A stretch of 64,000 nucleotides of DNA from Hevea brasiliensis (GCF_030052815.1 NC_079510.1:38040358-38104357), one strand, 5' to 3'; counted from the first letter of the stretch, positions 50,797 through 63,774 are shown. The notes: generated by a model from the sequence alone, not told the origin. Numbers and translations are program-made.

Positions 50797-51016
50797 TGTT
50801 AAGATATGTACCATAAATAGATAGGATATGTGTATCTGTAGTGATTGTGTGAATATATTTAGGTGCTAGAATCGTAACTATAATTACGTATTTAATTAGG
50901 ATTGTATTTCCTATTTAATTGTCCTGTACAGATTATAAATTGATATCATTAACTTGAGGGAATAATTAAGCTCTTCAATCATTCTCAATATTCTTCATTT
51001 GTTCTATCTTCTCACA
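50797..51016 (+). repeat. 3' LTR of copia element 2
   Basis: Starts TGTTAAGATATG after the purine tract TTGAGGGAAAG and ends TTCTCACA, with the canonical CA kept. It has the same length as the 5' LTR. Confidence 0.93.
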
Positions 51017-51021
51017 TGAAT

Positions 51022-53464
51022 TACATGCAACTCATTGTGGTTTGGATGAAGGTATGCTAAACGTTCCTAGATACCATTGGACTATGTATCGATCATGAGG
51101 AAGAAACCTTGCTAGTATAGGATGTAATTTTATGATTTGGTCGAAATAGGAGAATACAGTGAACTTGAAATAACATTAAATGATAGACGCTTGGGCTTCT
51201 CTCATCAAGGATGTTCCGTTCCTATACACATGCTACACCCAAAGAAAAATAGGCAATTTAACAGTTGGCTTAGTTGTAGACATGTTGTATAGAACACCCA
51301 GCGAGCCCGTTTCAACAAATAATTTACGTTACCTAGAAGAATGGAACAACGCACAAATATGGTAGTGGTGCAGATCAATTATTGCACACAAATGAATCAC
51401 CTGTTCAGAGAATTCACAATTCAAATACTGCATCTTCCAGAGTTATACAACGGTAGAACATAGTTTTAGGCTAAACAAAATCTTCTGTTTGTTCTTCAAC
51501 ATAAATTTCAAGAACTTACCAAATGCTAAACTAACTTTCAGATTCTTAGGAAGGTCCACATATGTAGGGTCTGTAAACTCGAAAAAAATTCTAGCAACAA
51601 AGAAAATGCTACTTCAGCAATTCACAATCTTGTTGATGCCGTTTTGCCAAACCCAAATGCTCTGCATGGAAAGAACAAAAAATTGAAATCAAGATCCACC
51701 ATGGAAAGACTCAGAAAAAAAGAAACAAGTATGATGGCAAGTATGGCAACAGTGAACTAAGAAAAAAGGAAACAAGTATGATGGCAAGTTTGGCAACAGC
51801 GAAGCACTTTCACTTATCTGTCATGAAAAAGGCAGCAATGCAATTATTTTTATGTTTTATTTTTACTTTCTCTGCTCCACATGGAACGTGGGAAGTTTAT
51901 CATGCAAAAGAAGGGCGCTTCACAATAAAGTGGACAACAAGGTCAGTACATTGAGTCGATCACCACCACCATCCAAAAAAAAAAAAAAAAAAAGAGGCTG
52001 TACACTGAAAATTCTAAGTTACTTCTTCTGAGGAAGCCCTACATAATCTTTTGTACTTGATTTCACCTTATATTATTCAAACAAAAGACAGGACATATCA
52101 AATGTTTATGTTCGCTCAGATGCAAAAAGAAATCAGCAACGCGCTATAACACCAACCAGATCCTGATAAACTTAACAGATCACTGCCCATGAATTGGAAC
52201 GGTCAGCATGCTCAAAACGCTACTGGGAACAGATTTGACTGAGACGCATCTTTCTTACATACTAAGCAACGTATTTGTTACAAAAGAAATAAAAAAATAC
52301 AATATCTGAAAGAAATATGAATTTCCCTAATCAACAACACTGTTAAGTACTGATGCCAATACATCTTCGGCTTTCAAAAATTTGGTCCCAATTGCCCCTT
52401 CAAAAAGCCACATCAATATACCAGCAATCCATACACAAAAGGAGTAATCGATGCAAATAGAGCAACTCAACTTCTCCTGTTATAATGAATTAGGCCAAAA
52501 GACAACATAGATACAAGAATATTTTTCAAAAATGAACCTATTTCACTGAATACTTGCACATTAACTATCAATATTTTGCACCATGCCTCACCAAGGAAAT
52601 AGTTTTTCTAAATGACCTATAAAAATAAATTTTTGTACACAGCAATAGAGAAAAAATCAGCCAGAAAATTCAGTGGCTCAACACAGCATCTCCCAGACAT
52701 TACAGGCACTTGTGATGTTCATTGTCTAAAACTTCCCAAAATGCCTTCCATCATATTTTTTTATCAAAGCAATAGGTGGAACTCATGATTGCCAATGTAG
52801 CTTCTTTTACTAAATAGGTTCATTTGTAACTGAAATTTTTCTAATCTGATTCAGGATTATTAATTTCTTATAGGTTTGATGCGAGCCACGCTCCTGATCT
52901 AAGTCAGAAGGCCAAATTGCCCAACAGTTAAATTGGTTCCAAAATGACCTATCCACACTTGAAATTTGTTAAAAGCTAAATTTGGTCAATTCCACATATC
53001 ATTAAGATCCATAAGTTGATTGATGAAGTGATATGTAGCAAGCAAGGCAAGACAACTCGACAGAGTCTAGAAATTAAGTCTATTATCTAAGGCTCTAAAA
53101 AATAAAACCAAATTGCCAATACCAAACAGCAAATTTAGAATATTTCAGAGAGTAAAATATAGGAGCATATGATGCAGCTGAATGATTTTAATTTTCAAAT
53201 TCCAAATTTTCCAGATCTTCCAAAAAAAAAAAGCTAAAATATATTAATCACAGACTAATTGAAGTGACCTGAGAATGTTCCATTATATGTAATTGTAATT
53301 GTAACACATAATCATCAAAGATTGTCATTTCTATTCCATTTCCAGCCCATAAATTCAGTAGCAATAATAAACATTCAGAGCAAGTAACAACCTACCATCC
53401 AGGTCCTGCAGGCAAATTCAAGCACCCAAATACTGACATATAGAAAAATACAGAAATTACCTAT
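51022..53464. other. Intergenic region, downstream of prohibitin
   Basis: No supported gene; A-rich with a poly-A run near 51976-51993. The right end probably contains the prohibitin 3' UTR (minus strand). Confidence 0.5.
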
Positions 53465-54866
53465 TCAACGATTTGCACTCAATGCCATAAGCATGTTGTT
53501 TCCACCAGGAAGGTATGCTACATTGGGTGACTTTGCCAGAGTTGCAGCAATTTCTCTTGATGCCTCAATTCTCCTCAGCTCAATTAAGCCCATACCAGCC
53601 TTTGAAGTTGCATCAGAGATCAGATGGGCAGCTTCACTCTCACCTTCTGCCCTGATAATTGCAGCCCGCCTCTCCTGGTCAGCCTTCATGACAACAAACT
53701 TGGACCTCTCTGCTTCCTGCTGTGCCACCTGTTTCTGCTCCACAGCCCTAGAGAACTCCACCCCATAAGACAGGTGGGTGATAGCCACATCATCCAGCAC
53801 AATGTTGAAGTCCCTTGCACGCTTGATAAGTGATTCCCTGACCAGAGCTGACACATGGGGACGTTCAGTGAGGAGTTGATCAGCATTGAACTGTGCAACA
53901 ACAGCCTTCAAAACTTCATTTCCAATTGAGGGAAGCACCTTCTCATCATACTCAAGACCTAGGTGTTGAAAGATGTATGGCAATCGTGATACCTTGCTCA
54001 AATAACAACAAATATTGTAAATCAACTATTCCCAAACTGATATACATCTATACATATTCATGGCATAAAATTTGTGATTCAACAAATGTTCTATATGAAG
54101 ATGAAAATATATATATAAAAAAAAGGTGAGCATAAACAACAGATAACACAATTGCATTCATCTACAAAGGGCACATTCTCTCTCAGTTTCCATAATGATA
54201 TACCTTCCTTCGTTACAGCCAAAGCCCCATTTCATAACTGAAGTGATCTCAACTAAATAATAGCCACAAACTAAATTCGTTTTCTCTTTGTCGCATGACT
54301 AAATCCAATAAAATTAATCCCAGAACAAATAAGACTGGGAAAAGAAAAAGAAAGAAAAATCCATCTGAGAGCCAAGGAAAGGAATATTACCATGAAAACC
54401 CATCTCAAATACAAAGAAAACAGCAGATTTTTCCCTTAAAAAGTGCAGGGAGCAAACAAAAGACCCATAAGCTCAAAAATCGAATAACGAGTAAAATATA
54501 CAAAATGTACCCCTTGCATATACCAAACAAGATTTACAGAGATATGATAATTACGTCGGGACGCGAGAGCACACGGAGAGTGAGATTGACCATCTGGAGA
54601 TCCTTAGTACCGGAGACGGACGAGAAAGTATGGGGTCGAGTACGAATATCGAAGATAAAGGGCTTCTGCAGCCAAGGGATCAGAAAGTGTGTCCCTTCAC
54701 CGATGGTGGTGTCGATGACTCCACGAAATCTGTCGAATAGCACAGCGCGTTGTCCTCCATCTACGGTGTAAAGCGAGGCGTTCAGGGCGGTGGCTGCAGC
54801 GCCCAAACCGAAAGCGGCGCGTGCAAGGTTGGTTAGAAATGAAACCGCCACTTGGCTGCTGCCCAT
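53465..54866 (-). CDS. PHB3: Prohibitin, type I (PHB3/PHB4-like)
   Basis: Two exons on the minus strand, 54866-54555 and 53992-53465, joined at GAC|GTA between Asp104 and Val105 (phase 0, GT-AG), giving 279 residues. Prohibitins form ring complexes with type II partners in the mitochondrial inner membrane, supporting cristae and protein quality control. Seen: an N-terminal hydrophobic anchor at about 9-32, followed by an SPFH/band-7 domain from about 33 to 190 ([38 protein letters not shown]). A charged coiled coil follows ([15 protein letters not shown]) and the C terminus is short. It closely resembles plant PHB3/PHB4; which of the two cannot be decided here. The start is shared with the family (MGSSQ). 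Confidence 0.96.
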
Positions 54867-55492
54867 GGCGAAAGGACTACAGTGAGAGAAAAATGAAGAA
54901 ATGAGAAGAAGGGCTTGCTGGGGTTTAGAGGGGCGATGGGGGTTTATGATCCAGCACCATGAGAAAACGGGTGGGTCAGATCAGAATGCGTGGTTTTGAC
55001 CCTGTTTGAAATACGAATTGGGCTTCCATGTTTGAAAAGATTTGGGCAGAGAATGATGGGCTACACGCCTGCAAATGGGTCAAGACCACAAACTTGCGAC
55101 CTTTCGACTTTCGATTTCAATTCAGAACAAAGTTTCTTCCTTTTTGGTTTTTGGTGTTTCAGAAACCCTAACCCACGAAGGGAAATCTCCGCATCCAGGT
55201 ACTTGCCTTGACATCATTTTCTTTTGCGATGCGCCGTTTCGTTACTGTGATGTCCTGTTTTTCTCTTGTCGATTGAGTTAATTTTTCTTTCCATTTGATT
55301 CTTAGCTACCAAACAGTTAACATATTGAACCACTGCAATGAGTTATTTTCTCGGAATGCATGGCATCGGCTGTTGAAATGTTATCTGCTTCTTTTTTTTT
55401 TTTTTTATGATTGTAATATGAACTTCTACATTGGCTTGTTCAGGATCCACCCATTTGTAATTGTCAGAGCTAACGTTGCGGGAGCTTTGACA
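54867..55492. promoter_or_regulatory. Shared upstream region between prohibitin and the mL54 pseudogene
   Basis: About 0.6 kb separates the two divergent start codons. A 5'-UTR-like stretch with AGAAACCCTAACCC (about 55161-55174) runs into a GT donor at 55199; an acceptor TTGTTCAG ends at 55443. I see no strong TATA box for either direction, usual for housekeeping genes. Confidence 0.5.
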
Positions 55493-56218
55493 ATGAACCA
55501 CATCAGATCATTGAGAGGTATCATGAGTATTAAGAGGCGGTTAGGTCATTGGACCGACGAACATTTGCTGCTGAGACTGGCGGCAAAGCAAAAAAAGTGT
55601 CAGCGGGGGAGCAGGAGCTGATGCTCCAAAAGCATCAACACGGTACATTCCAAATTAAATCAAACCCAATTTTAAGTAAATCAAAAATTTTAATAGGCAC
55701 TAATTATATTAATTGGGATGAACAAAAATTAAAAAAAAAATAATTAAAATTAAAAATATTCCATCGATTATAATTTATAATTAAATTATTAAAAAATATA
55801 TAGTATTAATTAATTAATTATTAATAAAAATATATTTTTAATTTTTTTATTTATAAAAATAATAAATATAATGTATTATGAAGAAAAATTACAAATTGAA
55901 TATTATTAATAAAATTATAAAAATAATAATTATAAATAATATATTATTAATAAAAGTATAATAATATATTAATTAATATAAATTCAATTATTTCAATAAT
56001 AGAATTTTAACAATCCAACCCCCTACTCAGCAAGGAAATCCGGTATACCAATGTAATTGGTGCCAATATTCGGTAGAGCATATCCCCAGATCTTGCCAGA
56101 TTCTCTATGCCTTGATTGGCTGTGGCATTCTCTCCCCTGCGAAGATCTCAAAGGCTTTGTCAAGCTGGACAACCGTGCAAGAATCAAGGAAATTAACTCC
56201 TAACAGGCTAAGAATTGA
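55493..56218 (+). pseudogene. mL54: Mitochondrial ribosomal protein mL54 (plant 'L37') pseudogene
   Basis: The first part starts at ATG 55493 (MNHIRSLRG). It then needs two frameshifts to read FAAETGGKAKK and GAGADAPKAST, the glycine/alanine-rich N terminus of this mitochondrial large-subunit protein. After about 370 bases of AT-rich DNA the homology resumes at about 56018-56218: LSKEI, VIGANI, ILPDS, DWLWH, DLKGFVKLDNRARIKE, and QAKN before TGA at 56216. About 17 family residues between DWLWH and DLK are missing. There is a premature TAA three codons before QAKN. A 5' UTR with a plausible intron (55199-55443) precedes it, so it is an in-place decayed gene rather than a processed copy. It could be a sequencing-error artefact, but several independent lesions argue against that. 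Confidence 0.75.
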
Positions 56219-57865
56219 CATAAAGCAATCTGTAAAAGGAAAAAATCAATAAGGCATTTATATATTTTATTTCTTTTTCCTTTTCAGTAAAGATTGCATT
56301 CATTAGAGTCTTTGGTGGTCTTGACTGTCCACCGTTTTCCTTTTTCATAGTAATTTAATACACATGGCTGGTTGGTTAATTTAACAGTAGATTATTGGCA
56401 AAAAATGCAGTAACAAGGAGATTTGCAAATTTTGACATGGTCTTTTCTGGGCCATGCTGCTCAATCTATGCCATGAGGAAACAAGAGGAACAGGGTTAGA
56501 CCCTTCCTGAAGAATTTTTTTTTTTTTGTTGATGGGATCCATCTGTTTCCATGTAAATTGACCTCAAAACGAACGAGCAAGTGTTGCTTCATCTCATGCA
56601 ATCAGAAAGTTCATGGAATTATGCAGTTGGCCCCAAGTATTAGACATTGTCATTGAACTCTTAATAGGTAGAAGCCTCCTCACCCAACTCTTAACAAATG
56701 GTGACCTCCATCCTTGCTCTAGAGCTTCACATTGAGGTACAAGCTTTTCCTTCTTCCCTCTTATGATTAACTGGTGGCCCTTACTATGCTTATGAGTAGG
56801 TGTACGACAAGCTTGGGATTTTTATTCTTAGCTTAACTTTTTCTTGTTGATAGACTAGAGAAAATTGTGGGTTAATATGTTACAATAGGTACCATCATCA
56901 CAATTATCTTTTTATTTTTATAATTAGGTGTTCTAGTTATGTTGGAGGCCCTACATTTTTTTACCGTCTTAACCAAACATGTATCTATAATTTGTTATAA
57001 AATTTATGTGGTTATACTATAAAATTTCATTTACGGACAAGACGAAAGAAAAAACATTTCGTTATGAAGAAAAAAGTATTTAATATTACAATCGTTTAAC
57101 ACTCTTTAAATACTAATTTCAGTAAGTTTATCTAGAAACTCATATTCTACTTAAATAGATAAAATATACAATATTTATATTGAATATATTATCGAGGTTT
57201 AGATTCGAATTTATTGACTCGTGCTCTTCGCTACCATCATAGACCTCATCAAATATTTTGTTTAGATCACGTCATGTGACCTTTTTGAATCAAGTGATGA
57301 TTGAAGCAAATAATACAGGAGTTAATGGGATTGAGGCAAACTGGGTGTTGTGCTGCAATAGAGATTGTTTTGCCTTGCTTTATTATGCATGTGTGATGTG
57401 GAGATGAGGGTAGAGAAAGAAAAGACCAGTGAATGGAAGTAGAGTAGAGAAAAGAGAGAGAAAAAAGAAGGCTGAGGAAACAAGAATATGATATAAACAG
57501 AGAACAGAAGGTTGACACAAAGTGCATTATTGCCTTTAAATCAGGCATGAGGCAACCCACCTTCCATACAAACTTTCTTAATGTAGCATTCAAAAAGTTA
57601 AAAGCTGCTTCCCACATGGCTATTTATGCTTTTAGAGCCTGTGTGTCTCAATTAGGTGGATTGGATTTTAGAGATTTCAAGGCACCAAGCCAACACAAAG
57701 CTCATCATAATCTTAATTGTAAAAGCTTATCATAATCTTAATTGTAATCTTCCCAACCATAGTCTCTACCAAATTTAAGATGAAATTTAACAAAACTTAA
57801 AGGAAAATGCTAAATGGCCCAATTGTACATGTCCAACTCTGTCTTGCTTAATTTTTTTTTTTTTA
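56219..57865. other. Intergenic, no gene supported
   Basis: A tandem 23-25 base duplication with TCATAATCTTAATTGTAA is at 57706-57746. ORFs here have no recognisable protein features. Confidence 0.5.
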
Positions 57866-58195
57866 ATTTGAGTTTAGATTTAGCTGTTTAGATTTAGGAT
57901 TTTGATATTAAAGTTTATAATTTAGCGTTTAGAATTTAGAGTTTAGAGTTTAAAATTTAGAATTTTAGAATTTAAAATTTAGGGTTTAGAGTTTAGGTTT
58001 TTAAGATTTAGGGTTTAGTTTTCTAAGGTTTAGGGTTTAGAATTTTAAGTTTTAGAGTTTAGAATTTTTAGGTTTAGAGTTTAAAATTTTAGGATTTAGA
58101 ATATTAAATTTTAGAATATTAGAGTTTAGGGTTTAGATTTTTAAGATTAATTTAGATTTTTAGGATTTAAGGTTTTGGAATTTTAGGGTTTAAAT
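57866..58195 (+). repeat. Degenerate interstitial telomere-like tract (TTTAGGG)
   Basis: About 330 bases made of TTTAGGG-like words (TTTAGGGTTTAG, TTTAGAGTTTAG, ATTTTAGGATTTAG), clear units near 57973, 58005, 58028, 58115 and 58183. The orientation is constant on the plus strand. It is followed by a (TA)n(GA)n stretch at 58208-58240. Confidence 0.75.
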
Positions 58196-58240
58196 TTTTT
58201 TGAATTAGACTATATATATATATAGAGAGAGAAAGAGAGG

Positions 58241-60090
58241 TGGAACATGAATAGTTGGGTCATATGGTATTGCCCAAATCTAAATTTCTTAACTAGTCAC
58301 TCACAATTTTGAAGACGACTCTAATATCAGTGAACTAAAATTCATTAGTTGTAAGGCTAGATTTTTCATAAACCATAAAGAGAAAGCTAAAATAACATGG
58401 AGGAAAGTCATACCAAAATATTTAAATTGTGAAAACATATTCATATAACCGACTCTAATTATTTTGAGATTAAAATTTAGTTGTTGTTATATATAAAATT
58501 ACACACAGAAGGGACGTGTAATCCAATACAATATCTTGAAGGGGGGTAGATATGTAATTTGATACTGTAGAAGGGCATGAGGAATAAAAAGACCAATTTT
58601 GTGCCCTAGAAGGTGATGATATGGGAATATAGAAGATGAAATATGAAAAATGAAAAAGGTGGAGTAAAGAAAGAATCAATTTAGGGGGTGAAGAATATTA
58701 GTGGAGCAATTGAATTGATGAGAATGATGATATGTACTTAAAAGGGTTAAACGCTCACATGGCTTCCTTTCTAAATTAAATTATACATTATAAAAGCTCC
58801 ATCATTTTCACTACTTCTATTTCTTTCAAGTTGACATAGAACATCTATTCTTCCACGTGCAATGTCTCATAAAATTAAGGTATTATGATAAATATTTAAA
58901 AAAAAAATCAACTTTTGCCAAGTAAAAGTATATATTTTTCATTAATATTCAAAAGCTAAATTTACAAAAAAAAAAAAATTATTATGCATGATGTGTTGTT
59001 TACTCTCCCAATTATTATCATTATTATTAATATTTTATTTTAATATAAATAAATTATCTCTCATATTAAATTTATCTTTTTGATTGATAAATACATACCA
59101 TCTACAAATTGAAAGATTAATAATAATAATAAAAAAAAGTCTCTTTTATAGCAATCTAACCATATTTTGATGCTTCTAATTTACTATACATTGTTAATTT
59201 ATCAGCAATTGATTGTTCACCAACCAGATAAATATTCTTCAACTCAATTTATTTCTATGGAAAAATTAGTTGGATTGCCAATAATAATTAAAATTCATTT
59301 ATTCATGTGAGAAAATAAATATTTTAGTTCAATTAAAGGTAATCTAATTAATTTCTCTCATAAAAATAGACCATCCAAATCCTAGTCTACAATTGAAACT
59401 TTTCATGGACAAATTTTCTATTTTAAAGACTTTAAAATAAAATAATTGTTATTTTTTAACTGTATTTATAAAATAATTTATTTTTATAATATAAAAATAA
59501 AAATAAACCCATCGTTTATATTAGAAGATTTAAAATTTAAAACTTTTTGATAAAGTGAACAATTTCAAGTTCATAATCACCTATTATAATTAATTATTAT
59601 AAATTATAATTATATATTCATATCATTAAAATTAAAATTTTTAATTTTTAATTTTTTTCTTTTTAATTATTGGCAAATTAAATTGTAATTAAACAGTTAA
59701 AAGATGACATTAACAAACTGAAAAGAAATCCTTCATTCCTAAAGGCAATCTGGTTTGGCTTAGCTTTTATCATTACTCCAACATCATTGTCCACTGTAAT
59801 AACATGGGTAAATTACTATAAGCTCCTTATAGTTTATTAAAATTAATTATTTAATTTTTTTTAATTTAATTATAATATCATGCATTTTTATACAAATTTT
59901 TTAGTCCTTTGGTAAAAAAAAATTAATCATTTATTTTATTTTAAAATATTTAACTTTTTTAATTTCTATAATTTTAATTATTTAATTCTTATGATTAATT
60001 TTTTATAAAATATATAAACGTTTAATTAAATTCTAAAATAATAAAAACTAAATAATTAATGGTAATTTACCGTCCGCAATTGGATTAGTT
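58241..60090. other. Intergenic AT-rich DNA
   Basis: No ORF, repeat family or RNA gene recognised. Confidence 0.5.
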
Positions 60091-60959
60091 TGCCACCGCC
60101 TCCATAATCACTTCACTCCGAAGCCCAAAGAAAAAGCTGTAAAGAGCCCTCTTTCTCTTTCTCTCTCAAAAATCCCATTTATTGCCATCATTATTTGTTC
60201 ATCCTCTTACAGTACTCTTTCACATGTTAAAAAGGATCTCATCTTGTTGTAATTAATCCACTTGTAGGTCTAAATCCCTTTTCTTTTCCCCTGTGAAAAG
60301 TCCAAAATTCTCTTAAAAACCAATATTATCTTTGTTTTGTTGTCTTCTGATGCTAAATATTTTTCTAATCTACCCTGAAGTGCATGTTACCATTTCTGGG
60401 TTCTCTTTGTGTGGCCAATGATTTCTGTTTCCTTTCTAGTACCATCTAGTTGATATTGTAGAGTTCTTTTATATTTAAAATTTTATTTCCCATCTTCATT
60501 TCTTTGTCAGTGTTGTAATTGTTTTTGCTGTAGGTGGTTCAGCTGCCTGAGTTAATGATATTAAAGAGTTCTCTTTTCTTGGGTAGGCCTTAAATCTGCT
60601 TTTCTTTATTTTTCCATGTTGCTACTCTCTTCCTTTTCCGATTGTAACTCTCACTGAACTTGTTAATAGATAAAATTGCTTGATACTTGTTCTAGTTTTG
60701 TTCAAAGGTTCTGGTATGTTTTATTCATTTCAGTAGGTTCTTTCTCATTGTTCTTTATTGGGGTTGGAATTTATCCTTCTTGTGTACGTTTCCAGTTCGC
60801 TTATTGCGTCTTCAGTCTTTTAGTTTGAAGTATTCTTTCTTCTATTGTCATTTTGAATCGGTATTGAATTTTGTCCTCGAAGGGCTTTGAACAACGTCCC
60901 TGAAACTTGTTCTTTTTATTATACATATTCCACTGTTTATCTTGTTCTTCACTGTGATA
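60091..60959 (+). promoter_or_regulatory. Promoter and 5' UTR region of the ankyrin gene
   Basis: A pyrimidine-rich stretch CTTTCTCTTTCTCTCTC at about 60151-60167 is typical of a plant 5' UTR. The long T-rich stretch to 60959 probably contains a 5'-UTR intron, but I cannot fix its ends. Confidence 0.4.
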
Positions 60960-63774
60960 ATGCCTCCCACTTATTTCCCTCTTCGATGGGAGAGTACTGG
61001 AGACCAATGGTGGTATGCTTCTCCCATTGATTGGGCGGCTGCTAATGGCCACTATGACTTGGTCAGGGAGCTCCTTCGCATTGACAACAATCACCTTATC
61101 AAACTCACCTCTCTCAGGCGAATTCGACGACTTGAGACTGTTTGGGATGATGAGGAACAGTTTGATGATGTTGCCAAATGCCGTTCTCAAGTTGCTAAAA
61201 AACTTTTTCATGAGTTTGAATCTAAGAAAGGAAAAAATTCTCTCATCCAAGCTGGCTATGGTGGATGGCTTATGTACACTGCTGCTTCAGCTGGTGACTT
61301 GAGTTTTGTTCAGGAACTTCTTGAAAGGAACCCTCTACTTGTTTTTGGTCAAGGAGAATACGGTGTTACTGATATACTCTATGCTGCTGCCAGAAGTAAG
61401 AATTGTGAGGTTTTCAGGATTGTTTATGATTTTGCTGTTTCCCCAAGGTTTTTGACAGCAAAAGGTGGAGAGTTTGAGGAGCACATAGGGGATATTCCTT
61501 CTTTATACAAGTGGGAGATGATCAATAGGGCTGTTCATGCTGCTGCAAGAGGTGGGAATTCAACCATTTTATCGGAGCTCCTTACTAATTGCACTGATGT
61601 CTTGGCTTATAGAGATAAGGAAGGTTCAACTATTTTACATGCTGCTGCTGCCAGAGGCCAGGTTGAGGTGAGGCTCCAACTAATATGTTAATGTTTCACT
61701 TTCTTATCTGTGGACAAGTTGCTTCTTTTGATGTTTTGTCAATTTATTTCTTTTTATCATCTTACATGGTTAATAGCAACTTGATTGTGTTGTTTTTTCC
61801 TGCTCTTAAGTGATAGCAGAGGCACTGGACGAGACAAAACTTAGAATTGCTGTTTTCACTGAATTTATAGTTATTTGAAGTTTGTAGTTTTTTTTCTTTT
61901 GCTCAAAGTTTTCTTAACTCCAAAGTGAGAATGAAAAGGTGGAAGCAGGTTTAGATCATACCCATTCTAGAAGTACAAATAGTCTTTCTGTCGAGTGTTG
62001 TTGTCTAAGCACTTAGATTCTTGTCTCCGTTGTGTTATAAATAATTCAACTAGTTAATAATGTGTTGAACTACAAGGAAGTGTATGATCCATGGTTTCTG
62101 GAAAAGACTGAAACTCTTGGTGTCTCAAGATGAGGCGCCATATATCCATTCTGATGAATCTCAGAACACCATGATTCATTGGTGCAACTCAGCATATGCA
62201 TTGGTGTTTCAAGGAAACTATTGAATCCTTGCAATTAATACATATACTTTCCAACTATGCCTCCATGGACTTACGAATAACATTCAAAATGATAGATCCA
62301 TCAAATTAAGATCATATTCTGAAAATAATGTGTTATAGATAAGGTCATGATGCATTCAACTAGATGATTACCTTTATTTATCTCAAATCTCAATTAACAG
62401 TAATTTGATCTTTTAAGCTTATGAGCTCTGTTATTCTTTATGCAGGTAGTTAAAGATCTTATAGCCTCCTTTGATATTATCAATTCCACAGACCATTTAG
62501 GGAACACAGCATTGCATATTGCTGCTTACAGGGGTCAATTATCTGTGGTTGAAGCTTTGATTGTTGCATCTCCCTCGTTGATCTCTTCAACAAACAATGC
62601 TGGAGAAACCTTTCTTCATGTGGCTGTGTCTGGATTCCAAACTCCTGCCTTTAAAAGATTGGATCGGCAGATTGAGCTTATGAAGCAGTTGATATGTGGG
62701 AAATTTTTCAATGTGGAAGACATCATCAATGCCAAAAGTAATGATGGAAGGACTGCACTCCACACAGCCATCACTGGGAATGTTCACTCTGATCTTGTGC
62801 AGCTCCTGATGTCTGCTCAGTCAATAAATGTGAATGTCCGTGATGCGGATGGGATGACCCCTCTTGACCTCCTTAAGCAACGGCCAGATTATGTGTCATC
62901 AGATATTCTGATTAGGAAATTGATTTCAGCAGGTGGGATATTTGGTTGTCAGGATTATTCTGCAAGAAGAGCCATTGCCTCCCGCTTGAAGATGCAAGGT
63001 AATGGAGTCAGCCCTGGAACATCATTCAGAATCTCCGATGCAGAAATCTTCTTGTATACAGGTATTGAGATTGCATCTGACAGCAGTGCTGATCCAGCTA
63101 GTGAAGAAAGGAGTTCATATTCAACTGAACATCTAGACTCAACCAATGAGAACCAGAGCTCAACAATTAATAGGAAGTTAGGCTCTGTGAATAATGCAGC
63201 ACAACAGTTGAAAAGAGTTCTCCATTGGCCCCGTCTGAAAGAGAAAAAACCTGAAAGATTCAGGAAATCATTGGATCAAGTTTCTGTGGAATCATGCAAG
63301 AAATGCAATGGTTCAGAAGGAACTCCAACCCCACTTCGACAGAGATTCATGAAGCCCTCGTCTCCTTCTAACCACAAGAGGACACTTTCTGTTAGGAGTA
63401 ATCAATCAAGTCCAACAGCCAAGAAGAAATTTGCTTCGGGCATAATGCATGGTGTTATGCAGGCTATGCCACAATTAACTCTTCCACGTCGATCACGTTC
63501 GAGTTCATTTTCAAAATCATCCATATCTTCCCCTGGTTGGTTGGATAAACAAAAAGGAGTGTTTCTTGACAGTGATGTTGCCGGCCCATCATCTTCCAAT
63601 CAATCATTTGATGATGGAACACCAAATGTGATTGGGAAAGAAGGACCCACCATGAATAAGAAGTTGAGGAGCCAATACTTCTGTTTCGGTGCATCTGGCC
63701 TTTCTGCTAAAATCCCAGTTACCAGGCCACGACAAAGCCATAGTTCAAATCCTTCTGTTCTTTCAGTGGCTTGA
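60960..63774 (+). CDS. Plant ankyrin-repeat protein (678 aa)
   Basis: Two exons, 60960-61667 and 62446-63774, GT-AG, phase 0, 678 residues. The ATG at 60960 (MPPTYFPLRW) is chosen because the conserved start of this plant family follows directly. Ankyrin repeats appear at about 21-45 (SPIDWAAANGH), 101-130 (WLMYTAASAGD), 135-160, 187-215 (NRAVHAAARGGN) and 222-250 (STILHAAAARGQ). They continue at 254-280 (GNTALHIAAYRGQ), 288-300, 336-362 (GRTALHTAITGN) and 370-385 (MTPLDLL). The intron falls inside the repeat at 222-250. The C-terminal third is serine-rich and basic without repeats, and there is no transmembrane segment of the ACD6/PGG type. The molecular role of this family is not established; protein binding is inferred from the repeats. 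Confidence 0.92.

Larger units (their letters stand above)
46173..51016 (+). mobile_element. Complete Ty1/copia retrotransposon with TSD, coding-dead
   Basis: 220-bp LTRs at both ends, a PBS immediately after the 5' LTR, gag, protease, integrase, RT, RNase H and a purine tract in copia order. The 5-bp target duplication TGAAT lies at 46168-46172 and 51017-51021. The two LTRs differ at about 25 of 220 positions by eye, mostly transitions, so the insertion is old. It lies 277 bases downstream of the GAPC stop codon, same strand. Confidence 0.95.

Noticed and set aside
51180..51365. 61-codon plus-strand ORF downstream of the copia 3' LTR
   Set aside because: No family recognised, no splice or promoter context; left as intergenic.
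57267..57735. Overlapping ORFs on both strands (116 and 62 codons)
   Set aside because: No homology signal, no codon or splice context; the minus ORF is Ser/Leu/Phe-rich because of purine-rich plus-strand DNA.
60942..60959. Extension of the ankyrin protein to a TTG codon upstream
   Set aside because: The first ATG at 60960 begins the conserved family N terminus; a non-ATG start is not needed.
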